Assembly: GCF_023243075.1 (NCBI RefSeq)
Contig: NZ_JALKFZ020000161.1
Span: 1-60,313 of the forward strand
Direction of reading: 5' to 3'
Length of the DNA stretch: 60,313 bases
Source of the DNA: Frankia sp. AiPa1
GTDB taxonomy: Bacteria; Actinomycetota; Actinomycetes; Frankiales; Frankiaceae
Shown: piece by piece, positions 1 to 8,945 of the stretch
Numbering within the stretch: the stretch's first letter is position 1
Layout of the letters: each line of letters starts with the position of its first letter
The notes under the pieces: generated by a model
What the model was told of the DNA's origin: nothing
The model's input: the letters and a program-made list of their open reading frames with translations, nothing else
Database searches by the model: none
Made by a program: the position numbers and the translations under genes

Positions 1-881
1 GCCCAGATGAGCTAGATGTCGGGTTCGGCGGATGGGGCGGCCCCCGCCCGGCGCGGGGCGGCGGGGGGGGCGGGGGCGGGGTCGGGGGCGCCGGCGCCGG
101 CGCCGGCGAACTGGTAGGCCACCGTCGGGGCGTCGTCGTGCGGGTTGAGGTCCACCGTCACGCCGCCGGACGGTGACGCTCGCGTGTGGGCGGTGTGCGC
201 AGAGCCATGTGCTGGTGCCTCCTGCCCCTGCTGGTCCGGTCGTCGGAACTGGCCGCCGTGGCCGCCGTGGCCGCGGTGCCGGCCGTCTGCGGACGGTGCC
301 CCGGCGATCCGGCCGGCCTGGGTGAGCCGGTCGCACGTGGCGGTCTGGTCGATTGGATCACGTCGGTCATCACGGGTTCATGAGGATGTATCCTCCCAGG
401 TTCCCCGTGATGCGTCGATGACTGAGATCGCCACCGGCAGGCCACCCTCCGGCGTGCTCCCTTTGTCGACGCGCGAACGTGATTGAGCGTAAGGGTCGGA
501 TGTCGGCGGCCCCCGGCGGGGACCGCCGCATCAGGATAGGGCGCTAGGCCGCCATGAACGGCCATGTCGAGGCAGGTCGCTGGCATGGGTCCGGCCTGTC
601 CCCCAGCCGGGGGTCCCCAGCCGAGGCCGCCGGTCCGCGCCGCCGGATGAATCCGGCCGGACGAGCTGCCCGGACTCCGCGGCCGTGCCGGATACCGTGT
701 GTCACGCCGGATACCGTGGTCACATGGTCGTCTCAAGCCCACCCGGGGCATGCCCACCGGGATCGCCCGTATCCGGATCACCCGCGGCCGGCCTGCCGCT
801 GGCCGGATCGGGCCAGTCCGGAGTAGGCCCGTCCGGGTCAGGCATGTCCGAGCCCGGTGCGTCCCCCGGTTGGTGGCACTG
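1..881. other. left edge, no confident gene
   Basis: No reading frame here has convincing protein-like composition; the open frames are mutually overlapping and rich in Arg, Pro and Gly, as expected from high-G+C non-coding DNA. The one stretch that could be coding is on the minus strand, ending at a TAG at 12-14 and readable from a GTG at 161, which would give about 49 residues with an Ala/Pro-rich tail. It has no visible ribosome binding site and could equally be the tail of a damaged gene. Positions 57-110 are very G-rich. Confidence 0.4.
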
Positions 882-1991
882 ATGGCGGGCACAGGACGCC
901 GGGGCGGCGGCGGAATCGCGCGCGGCGGTCAGGGTGGCCGGGCTGGCAAGTCCAGCTCGCACCGCAAGGGCGCCGGCGCGGGCAGCGGCGGGCAGAACCG
1001 CCGGGCGCTCGAGGGCCGAGGGGCCACCCCGCCCGCGCACCTGCGCCCCGGCCACCCGGCGCAGCGCCGGGCCGCCGCGGCGGCTAAGGGGGCGATCACT
1101 GAGAGTGGGCGTCCTGGCACCGGAAACCGAGTGAACGACGCCGGCCGGCCGGGGTCGCCCCGTTCCCGGCGGGCGGAGACCGACGAGCTGGTCGTCGGGC
1201 GCAACGCGGTGGTGGAGGCGCTTCGGGCCGCGGTGCCATCGACCACGCTGTTCGTCGCCGCGGGGCTGGACTTCGACGAGCGGCTCGACGAGGCCCGTCG
1301 GCTGGCGTCGCGACGTGGCATCGCGGTCGTCGACGCCGCCCGGCCGGACCTGGACCGGATGTGCGGCACCGCGCCGCATCAGGGCCTCGTTCTTTCGGTC
1401 CCGCCGTTCCGCTACACCCACCCCGACGACCTGCTCGCCCAGGTCCGCGCGGACCGACGCCCGCCCGAGGCCGCGGCCTCGGGCGCCGGTCGCGGGTCCG
1501 GCGGCTCAGCGGGCGCTGCCGGCCTGGTGGTCGCGCTCGACGGCGTCACCGATCCGCGCAACCTCGGCGCCGTGGTGCGGTCCGCGGCGGCCTTCGGCGC
1601 GCACGGTGTCGTGGTGCCCGAGCGGCGGGCCGCCGGGATGACCGCGGCGGCCTGGAAGACGTCGGCGGGCGCGGCGGCCCGGCTGCCCGTCGCCCGCGCC
1701 ACCAATCTGGCCCGCACACTCACCGCCTATGCCGAGGCCGGGCTGTTCGTCGTGGGACTGGCCGCCGACGCCGAGCTGAGCCTCGACGAGCTGACGATGG
1801 CCGGCGACCCGCTGGTCCTGGTGATCGGCTCGGAGGGGCGAGGCCTGTCCCGCCTGGTCGAGCAGCGCTGCGATCTGACGGTGCGCATCCCCATGGTCGG
1901 CGAGGTCGAGTCGCTCAACGCCGGGGTCGCGGCCGCGGTGGCCCTCGCGGAGATCGCGCGTCGTCGGCGTAACCCGGTCGAGCGGGCCTGA
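882..1991 (+). CDS. rlmB: 23S rRNA (guanosine-2'-O-)-methyltransferase RlmB, SpoU/TrmH family
   Basis: Predicted to transfer a methyl group from S-adenosylmethionine to the 2'-OH of a guanosine in 23S rRNA (G2251 in E. coli). The 369-residue protein has a basic Gly/Arg/Lys-rich tail of about 95 residues, a substrate-binding domain starting at [13 protein letters not shown], and a C-terminal SPOUT domain with the three usual motifs: [27 protein letters not shown] and [12 protein letters not shown]. The frame stays open upstream of 882, but ATG 882 is chosen because the residues before it look non-coding and the basic tail is typical of actinobacterial RlmB. The gene stands alone and converges on the Rpf-like gene. 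Family assignment is firm; the exact start is less sure. Confidence 0.9.
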   Translation: MAGTGRRGGGGIARGGQGGRAGKSSSHRKGAGAGSGGQNRRALEGRGATPPAHLRPGHPAQRRAAAAAKGAITESGRPGTGNRVNDAGRPGSPRSRRAETDELVVGRNAVVEALRAAVPSTTLFVAAGLDFDERLDEARRLASRRGIAVVDAARPDLDRMCGTAPHQGLVLSVPPFRYTHPDDLLAQVRADRRPPEAAASGAGRGSGGSAGAAGLVVALDGVTDPRNLGAVVRSAAAFGAHGVVVPERRAAGMTAAAWKTSAGAAARLPVARATNLARTLTAYAEAGLFVVGLAADAELSLDELTMAGDPLVLVIGSEGRGLSRLVEQRCDLTVRIPMVGEVESLNAGVAAAVALAEIARRRRNPVERA

Positions 1992-2060
1992 CCGGCGCTG
2001 GAGGCGTCTGCGGGTGAGCCCCCCGCGGGTGAGCTTTTCGGCTGTGCTGCCCCGCGGTGC

Positions 2061-2090
2061 GGCACAGCGGGACACAGCGGGACACAGCGG
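2061..2090. repeat. three tandem copies of a 10-bp unit
   Basis: Three head-to-tail copies of a decamer (GGCACAGCGG, then twice GACACAGCGG) lie just before the hairpin that separates rlmB from the Rpf-like gene. The function is unknown. Confidence 0.7.
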
Positions 2091-2097
2091 GAAACGA

Positions 2098-2134
2098 ACC
2101 AGGCCCCGCCCCCGGGAGGTGGGGCGGGGCTGGT
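2098..2134. terminator. GC-rich bidirectional terminator hairpin
   Basis: The arms ACCAGGCCCCGCCCC and GGGGCGGGGCTGGT pair with a single bulged base around an 8-nt loop. It lies between the converging ends of rlmB (stop 1991) and the Rpf-like gene (stop 2255). There is no T-run, which is common for actinobacterial terminators. Confidence 0.65.
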
Positions 2135-2254
2135 GGCCGCGCGCTGGGTCGCGTCGCCTCGCGCCGGTCGGCTCACGATCTGTCGAGCACGATCCGATTG
2201 ATCATGTGCGGATCAGAACCGGCCGAGTGCTGATGTCGGCGCGGTATCGGGGCC

Positions 2255-2635
2255 TCAGATCCGGTGACCCCAGCAGGGCTTCGACGCGTACCACGGGCTG
2301 GTGCCCGCCTGCGCGTAGAGCTTGCGCGCCATGCGCCACTGCTCGGCGACGCTGGCGTGCTGCGGCAGGCCACGACCACCGAGGCCGTGCCACGTGCTGG
2401 GCAGGAACTGGAACAGGCCGCCCGCTCCGATGGAGTTCACCGCATGCGAGTTGCCGCCGGACTCACAGGGAACGACCGCACTCAGGAAATGGTCGGCGTT
2501 GGTTGCCGCGCTGGCCGGCTGGGACAGTGCGAGCCCGCCACTCACGGAGGCGGCGAGAGCCGTGGCGACAACAGCGGCACGGGTGCTGAGCTTGATCCGG
2601 TTGAGGCCCCGACCGAGCGTACGAGCATTGGACAT
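2255..2635 (-). CDS. secreted Rpf-like/transglycosylase muralidase
   Basis: A short exported peptidoglycan-cleaving protein of the resuscitation-promoting-factor/lysozyme-fold type. The 126 residues start with a signal peptide (Arg/Lys n-region, hydrophobic core, probable cleavage after QPASA). The catalytic-type motif PCESGGNSHAVNS follows, in which the Glu is the expected acid, then GAGGLFQFLPSTWHGLGG. Cysteines at CESGG and near the C-terminus (KPCWGH) probably form the usual disulfide. There is no LysM or G5 domain, so only the catalytic unit is present. ATG 2635 is chosen over ATG 2653 because AAGGA precedes it at good spacing. The gene sits behind a c-di-AMP riboswitch, which fits control of cell-wall hydrolysis during growth or spore germination. 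Confidence 0.88.
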   Translation of the reverse strand: MSNARTLGRGLNRIKLSTRAAVVATALAASVSGGLALSQPASAATNADHFLSAVVPCESGGNSHAVNSIGAGGLFQFLPSTWHGLGGRGLPQHASVAEQWRMARKLYAQAGTSPWYASKPCWGHRI

Positions 2636-2650
2636 TGAGGTGTCCTTCCC

Positions 2651-2805
2651 CACGCCTGCGAGGTGAGCTGTCGGATTCGGGCTGGGAATGCCCGGCCACC
2701 AGTGGTGGCTTCACCCCTAGGACGCCTGGGTTCGGCGTCCGAAATTGGGTCCCCCGCTCCTGCCACAAGTTTGGCTCCTACCGGGTGGGGGCAGGATTCG
2801 GCGTG
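2651..2805 (-). promoter_or_regulatory. c-di-AMP riboswitch (ydaO/yuaA leader)
   Basis: Read on the minus strand, this leader contains the conserved blocks of the ydaO RNA in order: GCCGAATCCTGCC, GGAGCGGGGGACCCA, AGGGGTGAAGCC, GGGCATTCCCAGCCCGAA and CCGACAGCTCACCTCG. The closing stem P1 is CACGCC (2805-2800) with GGCGTG (2656-2651). It ends about 15 nt before the Rpf-like start and covers part of the region just upstream of the Shine-Dalgarno. In Streptomyces this RNA class controls rpfA; here ligand binding would be expected to repress the muralidase. Confidence 0.92.
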
Positions 2806-3282
2806 CCACCCGGCGTCTGCCGTCAGTCGACGACATGGCTACGAACATAGCTGGCCGTGACCTGGGTAAATCAAGCCTCCGTGAAGATGGGCACAATACC
2901 TTCCGGAACATTTTTCTGATCTTTCTTCCGGTCTATCGCGCGGGTGTGTGCGCCCGAGCATAACCGGTTTCCTGGCCTCGCCGAAATACCTCTTGGGAAG
3001 TGGTTCTGCCACGCTGGAGAAAAAATATCACGGTCCGCGCCAGACCTTCTTCCGCGAGTGTCGCCGGGCGCTTTCCGTGACACCCCGGAGGCGCGCGGGA
3101 CGCTGCGGTGGAAGGCGGGATGATCGGTCGCGATATTCGTTGTATCAGGCTGCATCTTTATGAATTGTACCCAGTTTGGGTATACATCGGCCATGGGAGT
3201 CGTGTCGTATTTTTCGGGCACGGCGCCTGGCCGCGCGGGGTGGCCGGGGCGTGGCCGATCCCCGCCGTCCGGGTGGTCGGCC
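2806..3282. other. intergenic region with the promoter for the riboswitch transcript
   Basis: No gene is seen. Segments around 2890-2935, 3000-3035 and 3120-3190 are clearly less G+C-rich than the surroundings, as expected for promoter DNA driving the minus-strand riboswitch-muralidase transcript. A palindrome of TACCCA and TGGGTA separated by 3 bp lies at 3168-3182 and could be an operator. I could not assign a specific promoter. Confidence 0.4.
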
Positions 3283-4938
3283 TCAGGGGCTGTAGGTCCA
3301 GGCGGAGCCGGTACCGCGGTACTGCTCGACGGGTATCGGGGTGCTGCCGGGCCGCATCCGGGTGGTGTAGAGCCGGCCGAGGAGGTGGTCGATCTCGTGG
3401 CCGACGAGGCGGGCCAGGCCCTGGCGGTACACGGTGATGTGCTGGCGCCCGGAGATGTCGGTGTGCTCGACATGCAGCTCGAGGGGGCGGGGGACGAGCC
3501 CACGGACGTCGAAGAAGCTCAGGCAACCCTCGTAGTGCTCGTCGGTTTCCGGCGATGCCTCGATGATCCGCGGGTTGAGCAGGGTGATGATGTCGCCGTC
3601 GGCGGAGCGGACGATGGCGGCCGCCCGGTTGATCCCGATCTGCGGCGCGGCGATGCCCATGCCCTTGCCGAAGGTGTGCAGGGCGGAGACGCGTTCCATG
3701 GCCGAGGACAGCTGGGCGACGACTCGCCGGGCGTCCTCGGCCTCCGCCGGAAGCTGGAAGGAGCGGGCGGACTGGGCCAGCGCCGCATCGTCCGCCTGGA
3801 CGATGCCCACCGCCGCCATCTGCTCGCTCGGGCGTGGTCCGGTGGTGGCTGATCGGCCCGGCGCCTCCGGTCCGTGGCCGCCGCCTTCGGCCCGGAAGTT
3901 CCATTCCAGTCGATAACGGGCATGAAGCGGCGGATTACTGGTCGACCAGGTGTATACCCGCCGGTCGCCCTCGTCGGCCCGGGCGATCGCGGTCCGAAAC
4001 GGGAAGGCGTCCGCCGTCATCGAGGTCTCCATTCCCCAGACCACCGGGTCGGCTCGGGCGGGGAAGTCCAGCACGACCGACAGGAAGGCGGTGGGCACCC
4101 GGACCGCCCGCTGGAACCACGGGCCCCACTTCTCCTCGCCCACCCGATAGGTGTATTCGATCCAGGTGGATTCGCCTGGGTAAAGGGGGAAACGCCCGCT
4201 GCTGTTCTCGAACAGCAGCCAGACCTCCTTGAGTGCATCCCAGTCGGTCTTGATCTTCCAGGCCATCTGCTCGTCCCCGCAGTGGGCGGACAGGCGCAGT
4301 TCCTCCCACCGCAGGGGATTGCTGCGGTAGAGGCGCGCGGCCCGTTCCTGGTCACCTGGGAAACGATCGACGGAGATACGCATCAGGTAACGGGTCACCG
4401 GTTCGTCGCCGGTGTTGGTGATGCGACGCCGTTGGTGGGCGACATACATGCCGTCGTCGTAACGCAGCCGCGCGCTGTCCTCCTCGACGAGCAGTCCACC
4501 ACCTGCCGCGCCGCGCGATCCCGACCCGGCCGACGCCGTGCCCGCCTCGCCGGCGGCCGCCACCGCGGACTGGCCGGACGCGGCGACCAGGTCGCCCGTT
4601 CCCGTGGACCCGGCCGTCCCGGCGCCGACGCCGGAGAGGGCAGCGGCCTCCCAGGGGCGAGCAGCCAGGTGGAAATAGGCGCCGGGGATGCGCAGCGCGT
4701 CGGCGATCCGCTCGATCAATGACAACCGCGCGATGTGGTCCTCGCCCTGCATGATCCGGCTGACCCGGCTCTGGCTGAGGCCCTCGACCGGCGAGGAGAT
4801 CCGGTTCTGGCTCGCGCCGTCGTACTTCTTCATCAGGCGGAAGGCAGTGCGGAAGTCCCGGGAGGCGCAGGCGGCCTGGAACTCGGCACGGGCGAGCAGT
4901 TGCGCGGAGACCCGGTAGGGGCCGGACTCGTAGGACAT
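3283..4938 (-). CDS. HTH-peptide deformylase fusion protein
   Basis: A 551-residue three-part protein. The N-terminus (about 1-105) is an XRE/Cro-like DNA-binding region, with LSQSRVSRIMQGEDHIARLSLIERIADALRIP as helix-turn-helix plus following helices. After an Ala/Gly-rich linker, a central region (about 155-345) rich in beta-strand and aromatic residues has no function I recognise. The C-terminal 165 residues are a peptide deformylase with all three metal and catalytic motifs: GMGIAAPQIG, EGCLSF and GHEIDHLLG. Ordinary deformylases are about 180 residues and stand alone, so the fusion is unusual. Start ATG 4938 has GGAAGG upstream; longer starts give Arg-rich non-coding sequence. A palindrome at 5109-5124 may be its own operator. 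The deformylase is probably active, but the substrate could be something other than nascent formyl-Met proteins. Confidence 0.85.
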   Translation of the reverse strand: MSYESGPYRVSAQLLARAEFQAACASRDFRTAFRLMKKYDGASQNRISSPVEGLSQSRVSRIMQGEDHIARLSLIERIADALRIPGAYFHLAARPWEAAALSGVGAGTAGSTGTGDLVAASGQSAVAAAGEAGTASAGSGSRGAAGGGLLVEEDSARLRYDDGMYVAHQRRRITNTGDEPVTRYLMRISVDRFPGDQERAARLYRSNPLRWEELRLSAHCGDEQMAWKIKTDWDALKEVWLLFENSSGRFPLYPGESTWIEYTYRVGEEKWGPWFQRAVRVPTAFLSVVLDFPARADPVVWGMETSMTADAFPFRTAIARADEGDRRVYTWSTSNPPLHARYRLEWNFRAEGGGHGPEAPGRSATTGPRPSEQMAAVGIVQADDAALAQSARSFQLPAEAEDARRVVAQLSSAMERVSALHTFGKGMGIAAPQIGINRAAAIVRSADGDIITLLNPRIIEASPETDEHYEGCLSFFDVRGLVPRPLELHVEHTDISGRQHITVYRQGLARLVGHEIDHLLGRLYTTRMRPGSTPIPVEQYRGTGSAWTYSP

Positions 4939-5108
4939 CGACCGGCCTTCCGTTTGGCACACGCCCGAACCACGTCGCCGGGCCAGTCGCCAGCCCGACC
5001 CGGGCCGGGCTCGCCGTACCGCGCGGGTGCCTGCCCTCGACGGGCGGGCGCCGCGCTGACCAGCCGGGCGGCAGGATGGCCGCGGCACCCCATCGCCTCT
5101 GGATGGGG

Positions 5109-5124
5109 CACATCGCCCGATGTG
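5109..5124. promoter_or_regulatory. palindrome upstream of the HTH-deformylase gene
   Basis: CACATCG and CGATGTG form a perfect 7-bp inverted repeat with a 2-bp centre, 170 bp upstream of the HTH-deformylase start. The size and symmetry fit a dimeric HTH regulator, possibly the fusion protein itself. No experimental basis. Confidence 0.35.
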
Positions 5125-5359
5125 ACCCCAACTGACACATCAGGATAACGGGGTTGTGGCGTCGCGACATGGGCTTTGTGCGGGACTCCGATGGTCTGGC
5201 GTTGTCGTGCAGATGACACCCGAGTCGTCCAGGTGATGATCGACCGCTGGTCCCGCCGGTTCCGCGAGTTGGCCGCTTCTGGTCCCGGCGGGGCCATATG
5301 AGAAGGGCATGCCTGACTGGAGTTTCCGGTATCCCCCGATCGGACGACTCTGGACCCAG

Positions 5360-5408
5360 GCCGGCCCCGCCCCGCGTCGAGCCGCGACCTCCGCCGGGCG
5401 GGGCCGGC
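5360..5408. repeat. 13-bp perfect inverted repeat
   Basis: GCCGGCCCCGCCC and GGGCGGGGCCGGC pair perfectly around a 23-nt loop, about 130 nt before the start of the gene at 5537. It could form a leader hairpin in that transcript or a terminator. The rest of 4939-5536 shows no gene. Confidence 0.5.
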
Positions 5409-5536
5409 GCACCGGGCTGCCACGGGCGGTCGCGGCCGCCCGAACGGGAGGGGGCGGGAGCCGCGACCGGCCGTGGCGGCCATCAGGCCGAGGCGTGCGG
5501 CGCAGGGGCGGTTGCGGTGGAAGGAAGGTGATGACC

Positions 5537-6481
5537 ATGACAACCCGGGCGGCCGAGCGGGAGCGCCGAGCCGTGGTCTACGGCGTGGTGCGCTTCGTGC
5601 CCGGCGGCGATCGTCAGGTACTCGACATCGTCATCACCTTTCCGACCGCCGCGGCGGCCGATGTCTTTGCCACGGAGCGGGGCTGGTCGGACTACATGAT
5701 CGCGCCAGCCCGGTTCTTCGTGCACGAACGCCGGTCCGGCATGGATGCGCTGGCCCCGCCGGACCGGCCCGAGCTCCGCCCGTTCGGGCCTGACCCGTTG
5801 CCCGATCGGCCGCCGACGGGTGGCCCTGCCCTGTCCAAGCAGGGTCACCGTCCTGCCTCCGCCGATCCGGCCGGACCCCCCGGATCGGCGGGGGCGGAGA
5901 AACACGAGCCGGCGCTGGCCAAGGCCGCCGAGGGGAATACGGGCCCGGCCCCACGGGGGGAGCCGGAGTCCGCCCCGTCGGGGGTGCCGGAGTCCGCCCC
6001 GTCGGGGGTGCCGGAGTCCGCCCCGTCGGGGGTGCCGGAGCCCGCCCGGTCAGCGGATCCCGGGCTAGGCACGGCGGGCGGGGATGACCCGGACGGGCCG
6101 TTGCCGGTGATGGGGTCATCGGGGGATCCGGCGTCGCGGCCGCGGGCGACGGTCCGCCACTGGGGCGGGCACCGCTGGTCGATCAGGGTGACTCTGGGAT
6201 CGCGCCCCATCGACCTGCTGCGCGCCGCGGCCAGGTTGCCTGTCGACCTCACCCACACCGCTTCCTTCTGCGACGCGGACACCGCCCTCGTGTACGGTGG
6301 GCCGCCTGCCGGCGCGCTGCCCGTACTGCCTTCGGCTCCGGCCACCGTCGCCGAGAGTCTGCTGGCGCCGCGGACACCTCCCGAGATCCAGACGGCTCGC
6401 TGGATGACTCCCGGGGAACTGCAGGCCTACCGGGCCGGGCACGATGCCGCGCTGGACGGTGTCCGGCGAGCCCTGGCCTGA
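5537..6481 (+). CDS. hypothetical protein with octapeptide repeats
   Basis: A 314-residue protein of unknown function. The first 75 residues look globular (VVYGVVRFVPGGDRQVLDIV onward); the middle, about residues 80-205, is Pro/Ser/Gly/Ala-rich and disordered and carries three exact copies of PESAPSGV; the last 105 residues again look folded (HRWSIRVTLGSRPIDLLRAA). No signal peptide or membrane segment is visible, so it is probably cytoplasmic. ATG 5537 lies 8 nt after AAGGAAGG; ATG 5531 would be too close to it. It is divergent from the HTH-deformylase gene. I do not recognise the family. Confidence 0.65.
   Translation: MTTRAAERERRAVVYGVVRFVPGGDRQVLDIVITFPTAAAADVFATERGWSDYMIAPARFFVHERRSGMDALAPPDRPELRPFGPDPLPDRPPTGGPALSKQGHRPASADPAGPPGSAGAEKHEPALAKAAEGNTGPAPRGEPESAPSGVPESAPSGVPESAPSGVPEPARSADPGLGTAGGDDPDGPLPVMGSSGDPASRPRATVRHWGGHRWSIRVTLGSRPIDLLRAAARLPVDLTHTASFCDADTALVYGGPPAGALPVLPSAPATVAESLLAPRTPPEIQTARWMTPGELQAYRAGHDAALDGVRRALA
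5963..6034 (+). repeat. three perfect 24-bp coding repeats
   Basis: Three identical in-frame copies of a 24-bp unit encode PESAPSGV in the disordered middle of the hypothetical protein. Identity at nucleotide level points to recent expansion or homogenisation. Confidence 0.85.
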
Positions 6482-7028
6482 CCGGCTGACACAGCTAGCA
6501 ACATCCGCCCGGGCTGTCCTTGCTACACATGCTGTCCCGGTTCCGCGGAATCGGGACAGCGCAGGCCAGCCTCGATGGTCGCGGCGCTGGGTTGCTTCTC
6601 GTGGATCTCCGGCCCGCGGCCGGGTTCATCCGGTGGATCTCACTGTCCGTGATGGCTCTCGGGGATGGTGGCGCTGCCGACGAGCAGAGATGTCGCTTCT
6701 ACCGGGTTTTCCGTCCAATTTGTCCCTTCGTAACCCCGTAGAAGCGGCACGGAGGTTTCCCGGGGCCGATCCGTCGTCACGCGCTGCGGCAAGGCGGGCG
6801 GCGGCGGGTCGGCGGTGGGGAGGGGGCTCGGTGGTCGTGACGACCGGAGCTGACGGTGACGGCAGGGCACCCTGCACCACCGGCCACCGGCCACCGGCCA
6901 TGCGGTACGCCGGACGGTGCGCGTGGCGCCGAGGACGCCGGACGTGGTCCGAGCCCGACCGGGGATCGGCCGGGGATCGGGCGGGAACTGGCCGGTCTGC
7001 TGTGATGGACCATCATGATCCGCGAGCC
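6482..7028. other. convergent intergenic region with a large inverted repeat
   Basis: No gene is seen between the converging genes ending at 6481 and 7029. Arms at 6694-6708 and 6732-6746 pair over 15 bp with one mismatch around a 23-nt loop and could be a bidirectional terminator. A short CCACCGG tandem repeat lies at 6879-6900. Confidence 0.5.
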
Positions 7029-8390
7029 CTACTCGTCGTCGCGGAACCGAAGCGTGATGCGGTCGGTGTCCGACCTCCAGGCGGGCACGGAGAGGTTCGT
7101 GTGGTGCGAGGCTGCACCCCGTGGGGTCAACGCCACTGCGATCGAGCGGTTGCCCGCGGGTATGTACAGGTCGATGCCGGTGAGGAAGCCGATCGCGAAG
7201 TAGTTGGACAGTGGCGCGGCCAGGTTGGAGACGCCGTCGGCGCCCTGGTCGAACAGGAACACGCGCAGGGCTAGCTTCGAACGCGGTGCGTTTTCCGCGT
7301 TCAGGACGCTGTGACCGTCAACGGTCAGGCGGTCACTCGCGGCACCCTGATCACCCCACCATTCCCGGCCGCGAGTTACGACGAGGTCGGTCTGGCGCGG
7401 GCTCACCGCCATCCCACCGCCGATCTCCTCGGCCGGGCGGCTGGTCAGCAGCCGGATCAGCTGGTCGGTGCGGCGGAACGGCTCGTAATAGAAATGATGC
7501 ACCGGTTCACCGGGAGGGGTGACGGCGAATTCGTAGCTGGACGTGCCGTCCGCGCGCAGCGGGCCGAACGTGCCGTCGGGCGGAAGGTTGACAAAGCCCT
7601 GCAGGCCCTGGGGCAGGCGCCGGCCGGTCTTCGGGTCGACCCGGTAGAGCTCGAGTCGGGCGGGACCCGCCCCGGCCTCCGCCGGGTACAGCAGAACGCG
7701 GCCGGCGAGCTCGATCTGGCCGGGCTGTGGAAAAACGTCGGTGGTGAACGGGTCCTCGCCAGTCAGGAACTGGTACATCTGTTTGAAGGTGCCCGGTGAG
7801 GTGAGCAGCTCGGCGCGGTCGTCGGCGGGGAAACGCACGTTCTGGGCGCCGGCTATCCGCCGGGTGGGGTCGCCGACGCCCCACACCGCCAGCGTGCGTA
7901 CGCCGCGGGGAGGCCCGGCGGGCTGCGGGCCGGCGACGCTCACCAGATGCGCGACCCGCGCCGCCCGCGCGGCCGTGCTGGCAAGGTAGTGGATCGCCAG
8001 GCCGGCGCCCTCCGCCTGGGCGACCAGGTCGACCTGCTTCATGCTGGACGCCGCGAGCAGCCGGGTGATCTCGGTGTCGATCTGCGCGAAGACCTGGTTC
8101 TCCGGCGGCGTCGCGGTCGACGCGTCGTAGTCGAGCGCGGCTATCCGGTCGGCCGGATAGCCGTTGCTGGCAAATCGCTGCGCCTGGACCTCGAACTGGT
8201 CGCCGGTACCGAGATTCCCGGGTACGAACAAGAGGGGCAGCCGGGCGGTGTCCGGCGGTGCCGCCGGCCGTGCGATCTCCCGGGCAAGGGCGTCGGTGTC
8301 TGTCCCGGCGGCGGTCTGACTGCCACTCGAACAGGCCATTGCGGTCGCCAGCACGGCAAGGATCAGGCCGATCCAGCGGCGGCGAGGCAT
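7029..8390 (-). CDS. lipase-like alpha/beta-hydrolase lipoprotein lacking the nucleophile serine
   Basis: A 453-residue probable lipoprotein: a basic n-region and hydrophobic core end in LATAMAC, an imperfect lipobox. Residues about 50-180 match the lipase-type alpha/beta-hydrolase core (LPLLFVPGNLGTGDQFE, then VDLVAQAEGAGLAIHYLAS), and the C-terminal half contains an AF1763-like beta domain (NRSIAVALTPRGAASHHTNLSVPAWRSD is within it). At the nucleophile elbow the expected G-H-S-x-G reads A-Q-A-E-G, so the serine is absent. The protein may bind rather than cleave a lipid, or use other chemistry. It stands alone. Confidence 0.75.
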   Translation of the reverse strand: MPRRRWIGLILAVLATAMACSSGSQTAAGTDTDALAREIARPAAPPDTARLPLLFVPGNLGTGDQFEVQAQRFASNGYPADRIAALDYDASTATPPENQVFAQIDTEITRLLAASSMKQVDLVAQAEGAGLAIHYLASTAARAARVAHLVSVAGPQPAGPPRGVRTLAVWGVGDPTRRIAGAQNVRFPADDRAELLTSPGTFKQMYQFLTGEDPFTTDVFPQPGQIELAGRVLLYPAEAGAGPARLELYRVDPKTGRRLPQGLQGFVNLPPDGTFGPLRADGTSSYEFAVTPPGEPVHHFYYEPFRRTDQLIRLLTSRPAEEIGGGMAVSPRQTDLVVTRGREWWGDQGAASDRLTVDGHSVLNAENAPRSKLALRVFLFDQGADGVSNLAAPLSNYFAIGFLTGIDLYIPAGNRSIAVALTPRGAASHHTNLSVPAWRSDTDRITLRFRDDE

Positions 8391-8945
8391 GCCGCGCCCC
8401 TTCCTGCGGAATGTTCGGCGCCCCGGCGAATCGCCCGGAGCCGATGTCGTGCAGCGTCACGGTCGGTCCGGGCGAACCAGTCACCCTACGGTCGGACGGA
8501 CCAGTCGCCGGACGGACCAGTCAAAGGATGCCATCATTGGGACACGACGCGAGAAGATATCGTTTCAACGCGGACTCTCGCTTGCCCATCGGCCGGCGAG
8601 GCGCCGCCGTTGGGTGACTGATGGGAATTCGAGCCGGCCGGCGCCCGGGGAGAACTGCCCCGGCCCGTGTCGATCTCGGCCCGTGTCGATCTCTCTACGT
8701 AGAGTTGCCAAGAGTTGCTCTGCGAAAGGGGGGCAAGCCGCGCCGTGGGTGGCCAGCCTGGCCGCGGTCATCCGGGCGGGTGCGTGCCCGGGGCGGGGGA
8801 GTGTGCGGGCGGCAGGGTAATCGGAGCGCGGGGCCCTGAACCTCTGTCAGGTTGGCCGGAATCCGCGTTCGGTGGCCATGCCGGCGTCGGTGGGGCAGAC
8901 GAAAAATGGGATGCGATCGGCGTCGCCGGCTGTCATCATGCATGA
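8391..8945. other. divergent intergenic region with palindrome
   Basis: No gene is seen. It must hold promoters for the lipase-like gene (minus) and the ABC exporter (plus). CTCTACGTAGAG at 8693-8704 is a perfect 12-bp palindrome, preceded by two direct copies of GGCCCGTGTCGATCT; this could be an operator for the exporter. Two copies of CGGACGGACCAGTC lie at about 8492-8522. Confidence 0.4.

Noticed and set aside
158..892. 244-residue minus-strand ORF at the left edge
   Set aside because: It is Arg/Pro-rich, antisense to the start of rlmB and has no family resemblance.
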